A DNA stretch of 5,345 nt, taken from assembly GCA_049841315.1 (NCBI GenBank), contig JASGDB010000157.1, forward strand, positions 1 to 5,345, given 5' to 3'. Position numbers and translations under genes: made by a program. Shown piece after piece: positions 1-4,138 of this stretch; the stretch's first letter is position 1; each line of letters starts with the position of its first letter. The DNA is from JASGDB01 sp049841315. Lineage in GTDB: Bacteria; Bacteroidota; Bacteroidia; Flavobacteriales; Weeksellaceae. Below the pieces are notes generated by a model. That model was not told where the DNA came from. It saw only the letters and a program-made list of their open reading frames with translations, and made no database searches.

Positions 1-230
1 CTCTGATTTATGGAGATTTTTCAGAACGATGGCTGAGAGTGAATGGAAGATTTCAGATTAACCCGTCCAACATATCTACGGCTGATAGCACTTATACCAA
101 TGTCTTACTTCAAAATCCTTCAAGTGGCGAGATAGCAGTACAAACTTTCACAAGCATTCCACAGCCACCTTCTTCCGGTACTTATATTCTGAAAAGCGTG
201 AACGGGGTTACAAGCTGGGTAACGCCTTAG
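1..230 (+). CDS. C-terminal fragment of a surface or tail-fibre-like protein (5' end outside window)
   Basis: The frame is open from the left edge (first full codon at position 3) to a TAG at 228-230, so this is the last 75 codons of a longer gene rather than a small gene starting at the GTG at 39. The text is low in charge and rich in S, T, N, P and G. It contains GDFSERWLRVNGRFQINP near the edge and ends LKSVNGVTSWVTP. This style (beta-rich, 'VNG' repeats, a terminal 'LKSVNG..SWV' line) resembles the tails of secreted surface proteins and phage or tail-fibre-like proteins of Bacteroidota; that is a resemblance, not an identification. No catalytic motif or membrane segment is visible. It reads in the same direction as the mobilization genes 59 bp downstream, and no terminator is seen between them. 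It could be element cargo or a neighbouring chromosomal or prophage gene. Reality of the coding frame is fairly sure; function is unknown. Confidence 0.6.
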   Translation, partial: LIYGDFSERWLRVNGRFQINPSNISTADSTYTNVLLQNPSSGEIAVQTFTSIPQPPSSGTYILKSVNGVTSWVTP

Positions 231-289
231 TCATCGGTTTAATTATAATCCTGTTGGAATGTCTGACACAATCAAACATAAATTAAAAA
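231..289. other. 59-bp gap before the mobilization genes, with a small palindrome; possible oriT or operator
   Basis: This is the only non-coding DNA upstream of the mobilization pair in the window. It is AT-rich and contains the odd-centred palindrome TGTC-T-GACA (260-268), flanked by TTG (254-256) and CAA (269-271), plus the 8-bp palindrome ATTATAAT. Relaxase operons often carry oriT or an autorepressor operator directly upstream of the accessory gene, so this is where one would look. No recognisable nic site, no Bacteroidota -7 box (TAnnTTTG) and no terminator were found. Assignment is speculative. Confidence 0.2.
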
Positions 290-655
290 ATGCAAAACGA
301 TGGAAAAGAAGACCTGATTCTCATACGAGTTCAAAAATCCCGAAAAGAAAACTGGAAAAAGCTCTGCTCGGAAAAAAATATCTCTCTGACGAGTTTAATC
401 ACCGATTCTGTCGAGAACAGAATGCAGGACGACGAAAGGAGAAAAGTATTAGCGTTCATTGAAAAACAAGACAACATTTTCATAAAAATCGAAACCAATA
501 TCAATCAGTTGGCAAAATTCGTAAACGGACAGAAATTCATTAGCAAAACCGAATTGGACGAGTTTCAAAATCTGCTGAAAACCATCACGAAACTGAAAGA
601 AAAACAAAACGAAATATTCGTAAAAATCTATTCCTTAATCGCTGATGATTGTTAA
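290..655 (+). CDS. mobA: MobA/MobC-like relaxosome accessory protein (ribbon-helix-helix)
   Basis: This 121-residue protein probably binds the transfer origin and helps the relaxase nick it. Residues 8-19 form a strand-like stretch (DLILIRVQKSRK), followed by two helix-like stretches at about 19-29 and 32-46, the pattern of a ribbon-helix-helix DNA-binding domain. Residues 68-79 (ETNINQLAKFVN) match the 'N.NQ.A...N' motif typical of MobC/MobA relaxosome proteins. The rest is a lysine/glutamate-rich helix, probably a coiled coil (about 85-115). The ATG at 290 is the first possible start because an in-frame TAA lies at 284-286. It is preceded by an A-rich stretch instead of a Shine-Dalgarno. 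Its last 11 nt overlap the relaxase start, which implies translational coupling. The symbol follows the Bacteroides CTn341-type naming (MobA accessory, MobB relaxase); other schemes would call it MobC. Confidence 0.8.
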   Translation: MQNDGKEDLILIRVQKSRKENWKKLCSEKNISLTSLITDSVENRMQDDERRKVLAFIEKQDNIFIKIETNINQLAKFVNGQKFISKTELDEFQNLLKTITKLKEKQNEIFVKIYSLIADDC

Positions 656-2108
656 AATTTTAGGTTCGGCAAGTTCGGATTTTCACGGCGTTCAGTACAA
701 CGATAAGAAGGTGGAAAAAGGAACAGGCGAATTACTGATGATGAAAAATTTTCCCTCATTCATTAATGAAAACAGCCATCAACAGGAAGTTCGGGATTAT
801 TTTAAATCCGTTTCCAAAAACGAAAAAGTGAAAAAACCGCAGTTTCACGCTGTGATTTCCGGAAAATTTCGGGAACATTCCAAAGAAGAATTGGCAAAAG
901 TTGCAGAGGATTTTATGCAGGAAATGAAATACGGAAACCAGCCGTTCATCGTGGTTTTTCACAATGATACCGAAAACAATCACGTTCACATCGTTTCGAC
1001 AAGAGTAGATAAAAAATCGGGCAAAAAAATCAATGACAGTTACGAAAAACTGAAAGCCCAGAAAGCATTAAGCAATGTTTTGGAAAAAAGTTTCGGCATC
1101 GATAACGGAAAACGTATTGACGAACTTTTACAATACAAATTTGGTTCGCTGAAACAGTTAGAAACTCTGCTTGCGAGAAATGGTTACAAGCTAAGCGAAA
1201 ACACAAATGATGAAAGAGCATTAACCATTTTAAAAAACGGAGTGTTTCAGCGGACATTTTTTGAAAATCAAATAGTCTTTGAAAATCGCAAAAACGAAAA
1301 TAGGGCAAAACAACTCAAAGCCATTTTGGGCAAATACAAAAATCTCTGTTCGGATAAGGTTTTCAAAGTGGAAGACACAAGACATTTGGAAAAAATGCTT
1401 CCCGAAGAAAAGCAAAAAGAAGATTGGAAACCCAAAATTGAATTTGAAAGCGAACTTCAAAAAAAGATGCGGGATATTTTCGGAATTGATGTGGTTTTTC
1501 ATCACAAAGACGGACAAAAACCATTCGGATATTCCGTGATTGACCACAAAACGCAACGTGTTTTCAAAGGTAGTGAGATTATGAAAATGAATGAATTGTT
1601 TGAGTTCACGAATGAAAAAATGGACAAACGATTTTTTGAAAGTTTGAAAGATTTTAATATTTCAGATAAAGCATCAAAACAAGCATTAATACAGCATTTA
1701 AAGCGAAAAAATCCTGAAAACGAAATAAAAGATTTTATGCTTTTTGAGAATAAAAAATTGAAGGACAAAGAAACTTTCACTTCCATAAAAAATGAGGTAA
1801 AAGAATATCTGAAAACCCAAAATAAAAATGATGTCGAGCTGATAAAATCCGAAAACGGAAAATATTACGCCATCCATTCAAAACTGCATTATGTAGGCGA
1901 ATTGGAAGCATTAATCGGAGAAAAAGAATATCAAAAATTTTTGAATCCGACTTCAACAGAAACATCAGAAAATGAAAATAAAACACTTTCAAAAGAACTT
2001 AAAAAAAGCATTAACGACTTGATTTTCGAGCTCAGCAAATCATCAGGTTCGGGAAAAGACCCTGCCGAAAACGAACTCAAAAAAAGAAGAAAAAGAAAGT
2101 CCCCATAG
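645..2108 (+). CDS. mobB: MOBP-type relaxase / mobilization nuclease
   Basis: This 487-residue protein should cut one strand at oriT and stay covalently attached to the 5' end during transfer. The N-terminal nuclease domain spans about residues 1-155. Tyr18 in GVQYNDKKVEKG is the likely nucleophile. H68 lies in FHAVISG, and FHNDTENNHVHI (105-116) supplies the metal-binding histidine triad H106, H113 and H115, with D108 and N111. This is the relaxase PF03432 pattern. Residues 155-487 are a long, lysine-rich helical extension containing a conserved-looking segment (about 279-325, FGIDVVFHHKDGQKPFGYS then VFKGSEI) seen in Bacteroidota relaxases; its role is unknown. The protein ends in a basic tail, KKRRKRKSP. 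The ATG at 645 is favoured because it gives the conserved N-terminus and overlaps the upstream gene by 11 nt. The motifs make the call firm; the symbol follows CTn341-style naming. Confidence 0.9.
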   Translation: MIVKILGSASSDFHGVQYNDKKVEKGTGELLMMKNFPSFINENSHQQEVRDYFKSVSKNEKVKKPQFHAVISGKFREHSKEELAKVAEDFMQEMKYGNQPFIVVFHNDTENNHVHIVSTRVDKKSGKKINDSYEKLKAQKALSNVLEKSFGIDNGKRIDELLQYKFGSLKQLETLLARNGYKLSENTNDERALTILKNGVFQRTFFENQIVFENRKNENRAKQLKAILGKYKNLCSDKVFKVEDTRHLEKMLPEEKQKEDWKPKIEFESELQKKMRDIFGIDVVFHHKDGQKPFGYSVIDHKTQRVFKGSEIMKMNELFEFTNEKMDKRFFESLKDFNISDKASKQALIQHLKRKNPENEIKDFMLFENKKLKDKETFTSIKNEVKEYLKTQNKNDVELIKSENGKYYAIHSKLHYVGELEALIGEKEYQKFLNPTSTETSENENKTLSKELKKSINDLIFELSKSSGSGKDPAENELKKRRKRKSP

Positions 2109-2139
2109 AAATCAAAAATATTAAACTAATAAATTAACA

Positions 2140-2166
2140 TTTTTTCCCCCTTTGGGGGACAGGGGG
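2140..2166 (+). repeat. T6-C5-TTT-G5-ACA-G5 repeat in the relaxase-parA spacer
   Basis: Six T (2140-2145) are followed by CCCCC (2146-2150), TTT, GGGGG (2154-2158), ACA and a second GGGGG (2162-2166). The C5 can pair with either G5, giving two mutually exclusive hairpins with 3-nt or 11-nt loops. It stands out sharply in an AT-rich 77-bp spacer, 19 bp before the ParA start codon. There is no T run after the stem on the plus strand, so it is not a normal terminator for the mob genes; read on the minus strand the stem is followed by A6. It may be one copy of a dispersed intergenic repeat, which cannot be tested in this window alone. Confidence 0.6.
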
Positions 2167-2185
2167 CTAATAAACAACCAAACTT

Positions 2186-2839
2186 ATGATTATCACATTT
2201 GCCACCCAAAAAGGAGGAGCCGGAAAAACCACTCTTGCCATCGCATTCGCCAATTATTTGACCGAGATTTCATCAAGAAAAATCAAGGTTTTTGATTTTG
2301 ATTTTCAAAAATCATTTTACAACAAATGGAAAGAAGATGAAGAATCCGAACTACCGAAAATCTACGATGTAGAAATCATTGGCGAAGATGATGAAGAACA
2401 ACCTTTTGCCGATTTGGAAAACATCATCGAACTGAAAGAAAGTGAAGAAATTTACCTTTTCGATTTAGCCGGAACGCTCGACCAGAAATACAGCGATTTA
2501 CTGATTTACAGCGACTTTATCATCATTCCGTTTGAATATTCCGATGTTTCTGTGAAATCGACTTTGGTTTTCAAAAACCTGCTCGGCTTATTGGAAAGCG
2601 AGGCGGAACGAATTTTTATCCGCTCCAAATACGACAAAGGTTTCAAATATCTCAACCAGCCGGAAATGGACAAAGAACTCGCAAAATACGGTTTGTTGAT
2701 TGAAAATCCCGTCTTCAAAAGAAACTGTCTGCAAACCATTGACACCCGAAAACTGAATTACGAACAAAAAAATGCCGTGAAAAATCCATTCAATGAAATC
2801 ATAGAATACATCAACAAAGAATTAAAAATTACGATTTAA
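2186..2839 (+). CDS. traA: ParA-family ATPase of the conjugation cluster (TraA-type)
   Basis: This 217-residue protein is a MinD/ParA-type P-loop ATPase. The deviant Walker A motif is at residues 9-16 (KGGAGKTT, with the signature lysine K9 and K14). Walker A' is VFDFDFQKS (D37, D39), where the usual D-x-D-P-Q has a Phe for Pro. The Walker B-like strand is IYLFDLAGTLD with D93. Length is on the short side for a ParA and there is no N-terminal DNA-binding extension. ParA proteins work as ATP-dependent dimers that position DNA or complexes; in Bacteroidota conjugative transposons a ParA-like protein called TraA sits at the head of the tra genes, and its exact role is poorly known. No ParB partner lies next to it here. 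The ATG at 2186 starts directly at the conserved MIITFATQKGG strand. The family is sure; the symbol is by position and analogy. Confidence 0.85.
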   Translation: MIITFATQKGGAGKTTLAIAFANYLTEISSRKIKVFDFDFQKSFYNKWKEDEESELPKIYDVEIIGEDDEEQPFADLENIIELKESEEIYLFDLAGTLDQKYSDLLIYSDFIIIPFEYSDVSVKSTLVFKNLLGLLESEAERIFIRSKYDKGFKYLNQPEMDKELAKYGLLIENPVFKRNCLQTIDTRKLNYEQKNAVKNPFNEIIEYINKELKITI

Positions 2840-2855
2840 AAGCTACTTGCTATTA

Positions 2856-2879
2856 GCCAAAAGCCAACCGCCAAAAGCC
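2856..2879 (+). repeat. 10-bp direct repeat GCCAAAAGCC, two copies
   Basis: Two perfect copies (2856-2865 and 2870-2879) sit 14 bp apart, start to start, in the 46-bp spacer between the ParA gene and the next gene. The second ends 6 bp before the ATG at 2886. The preceding text (CTATTAGCC) looks like a degenerate part of the same pattern. Its composition differs from the flanking coding DNA. It may be a small tandem expansion or a dispersed intergenic repeat; a regulatory role is not shown. Confidence 0.55.
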
Positions 2880-2885
2880 CCAATT

Positions 2886-3455
2886 ATGTTAAAATACTCA
2901 CTCCTCCTTTTAGTCGCTTATTTTCTGTATTACGCAGGAAATATTGTTTACGACCTTTTTATGAAAAAAGAAAAAATTTCGGAAGTTGATATGACGGAAG
3001 AATTTTCCCTCGAAGACATTTCAAAATCGGACAATCAGCCGTCTGTTCAAGTCGGCATTGAAGACGTGGAAAATATCAAAACGCCGAAATCTTATCTGAA
3101 AAAAGAAATTAATCCTGCGGAAAACCCAGAATCCGTTGAAGACAACCCAAGTTTGGAAGAGTTAAGAAGAAGATTTGAAGCCGAACAAGACATTGACGAA
3201 ATTTTCCCGATTCAAAACAATTCTGAAAACGAACAAAAAAAAGAACCCGAAAACAAAGAAGAAAAAGACCCCGAAAAACCGTCTGACAAAGAAAATTTAT
3301 CCAATCAAAACATCAATGAAAATGGCGAAAAATCCAAAAGAAAACCCATCATCAAAAAAGAAAACCAATGGAAAGACTTTCTGAATTTAGCCGAAACCAC
3401 CGTGAAAATGGTCGCCAACTACGAAGGACAAAAGGTTTATCATTCCACAATTTAA
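2886..3455 (+). CDS. Single-pass membrane protein of the tra cluster with a long charged linker (TraD-like position)
   Basis: This is a 189-residue protein of unknown biochemical role. Residues 3-25 form one strongly hydrophobic helix (KYSLLLLVAYFLYYAGNIVY), probably an uncleaved signal-anchor. After it comes a long, probably disordered region rich in E, K, N, D and P, most extreme at about residues 110-160. A short conserved-looking C-terminal module follows (about 161-185, QWKDFLNLAETTVKMVANY). This could tether a small C-terminal interaction domain to the inner membrane next to the transfer channel. An upstream TTG at 2847 would add 13 residues but is encoded by the intergenic direct repeat and places charged residues before the helix, so the ATG at 2886 is preferred. 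It sits between the ParA gene and traE, where Bacteroidota elements carry genes variously called traB, traC or traD; I cannot say which it is. Confidence 0.75.
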   Translation: MLKYSLLLLVAYFLYYAGNIVYDLFMKKEKISEVDMTEEFSLEDISKSDNQPSVQVGIEDVENIKTPKSYLKKEINPAENPESVEDNPSLEELRRRFEAEQDIDEIFPIQNNSENEQKKEPENKEEKDPEKPSDKENLSNQNINENGEKSKRKPIIKKENQWKDFLNLAETTVKMVANYEGQKVYHSTI

Positions 3456-3468
3456 TCAACAACAATAT

Positions 3469-3490
3469 ATTAACCTAACAATTAACCTAA
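3469..3490 (+). repeat. Direct repeat ATTAACCTAA in the traE leader
   Basis: Two perfect 10-bp copies (3469-3478 and 3481-3490) are spaced 12 bp start to start, close to one helical turn, and end 11 bp before the traE start. The rest of the leader is T/A-rich (a T7 run, then ACA-ATG). Such phasing would suit a protein binding one face of the DNA or an AT-rich translation-enhancing leader, but no promoter box (TAnnTTTG) is convincingly present. Function is inferred only. Confidence 0.45.
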
Positions 3491-3501
3491 ATTTTTTTAC
3501 A

Positions 3502-3822
3502 ATGACAAAAAGAAACAAAAGAAACGCAACCGCCAAAAAATTACTGACTTTCGCTTTGGTAATAATGGCAATGACGCCAATGTTTGCACAAGGCGGCGCA
3601 ACGGCAATTTCCAACGCTGCCGAAGACATCAAGGACTATTGGGACCCGATAAAACTGATTCTGAAAGCAGTCGGTGGATTGGTCGGATTTATCGGTGGTT
3701 TGAGGGTTTACAACAAATGGACAAACGGCGACCAAGATGTCAACAAAGAAATCCTCGGTTACGGAGGAGCGATGATTTTCCTGATTGTAGTTCCGGAATT
3801 TGTAACTGCATTCTTTGCCTAA
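3502..3822 (+). CDS. traE: TraE, DUF4134 conjugative transposon protein (VirB2-like position)
   Basis: This small exported membrane protein of 106 residues is the likely pilin-like or channel subunit of the conjugation machine. It has a basic N-terminus (KRNKRNATAKK) and a hydrophobic signal sequence (14-28) with a good signal peptidase I site after MFA (residue 29). Two membrane helices follow, at about 52-69 and 87-105. The loop RVYNKWTNGDQDVNKEILGYGG is the recognisable DUF4134 block. Length and two-helix layout fit VirB2-type proteins; equivalence to VirB2 is inferred from topology and gene order. The start is at an ATG after an AT-rich leader with no Shine-Dalgarno. The 46-bp gap before it contains a phased direct repeat, while traF follows after one base, so traE probably begins a tightly coupled traE-traF-traG block. 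Confidence 0.9.
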   Translation: MTKRNKRNATAKKLLTFALVIMAMTPMFAQGGATAISNAAEDIKDYWDPIKLILKAVGGLVGFIGGLRVYNKWTNGDQDVNKEILGYGGAMIFLIVVPEFVTAFFA

Positions 3823-3823
3823 A

Positions 3824-4138
3824 ATGGGATTTTATCTTTACAAGGGGCTTAAAAAACCCCTTGTTTTCTTCGGATTGAAAGGCAAATACATCATTTACGC
3901 AGTCAGTGTCATCGGTACAGGAATTATTTCCGCACTCGTTTTATCCAAATTCGGATTACTCGGTTCATTACTCGGACTTGCCGTAACCGCCGGAGGTGTT
4001 TACTTAATTTTCAAAAGGCAGGACAAACACGGATTGTACGACAAAACCAAAAACTTCGACCAAATTTTAATTTTTCCAAAAAAATTAGACAACAAAAAAC
4101 TACTAAAAAATGGCATCAATAAAAAAACAAGCATTTGA
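3824..4138 (+). CDS. traF: TraF, DUF4133 conjugative transposon protein (VirB3-like)
   Basis: This 104-residue inner-membrane protein corresponds to VirB3 in type IV secretion systems and presumably docks the TraG ATPase at the membrane. The N-terminus (FYLYKGLKKPLVFFGLKG, residues 3-20) is the family's conserved 'Y..KG..KP..F.GLK' opening. Two membrane helices follow (about 22-40 and 44-63), then a cytoplasmic tail with the family-like QDKHGLYDKTK. The ATG at 3824, one base after the traE stop, is preferred over a TTG at 3815 inside the end of traE. Its last 29 nt overlap the start of traG, implying coupled translation. Codons 6-14 also encode a perfect 8-bp hairpin followed by a T run, listed separately. 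Confidence 0.88.
   Translation: MGFYLYKGLKKPLVFFGLKGKYIIYAVSVIGTGIISALVLSKFGLLGSLLGLAVTAGGVYLIFKRQDKHGLYDKTKNFDQILIFPKKLDNKKLLKNGINKKTSI
3840..3867 (+). terminator. Terminator-like hairpin inside the start of traF (possible attenuator)
   Basis: ACAAGGGG (3840-3847) and CCCCTTGT (3857-3864) form a perfect 8-bp stem around a 9-nt A-rich loop, and the stem runs into TTTT (3864-3867) then CTT. In form this is a weak intrinsic terminator, 18 bp after the traE stop codon. It lies entirely within traF codons, so part of it is dictated by the conserved protein sequence (YKG..KPL). If it works, it would let some transcripts stop after traE, giving more of the pilin-like protein than of TraF and TraG. 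Activity is inferred from shape alone. Confidence 0.4.

Noticed and set aside
39..230. Small gene starting at the GTG at 39
   Set aside because: The frame stays open upstream to the window edge with text of the same protein style, so the GTG is internal to a longer gene.
259..462. 67-codon plus-strand frame overlapping the accessory mobilization gene
   Set aside because: It is very rich in K and R in a scrambled frame, whereas the 290-655 frame gives a ribbon-helix-helix protein with a MobC-type motif.
756..1992. Several minus-strand frames of 71-108 codons across the relaxase gene
   Set aside because: They are F/C/H-rich shadow translations of an AT-rich coding strand; the plus strand has full relaxase motifs throughout.
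2140..2166. Intrinsic terminator for the mob genes
   Set aside because: The T run precedes the stem on the plus strand instead of following it, so it is listed as a repeat of unknown role.
2847..2885. Upstream TTG start adding 13 residues to the membrane protein
   Set aside because: The extension is encoded by the intergenic direct repeat; the ATG at 2886 places the hydrophobic helix at the N-terminus as expected.
3175..3384. 69-codon lysine-rich frame inside the membrane-protein gene
   Set aside because: It is a frame shadow of A-rich codons, with no start context or domain.
3815..3823. TTG start for traF within the end of traE
   Set aside because: The ATG at 3824 follows the traE stop by one base and begins at the conserved N-terminus.
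3639..3878. 79-codon frame across traE and traF
   Set aside because: It is a W/R/C-rich shadow of two well-recognised genes.
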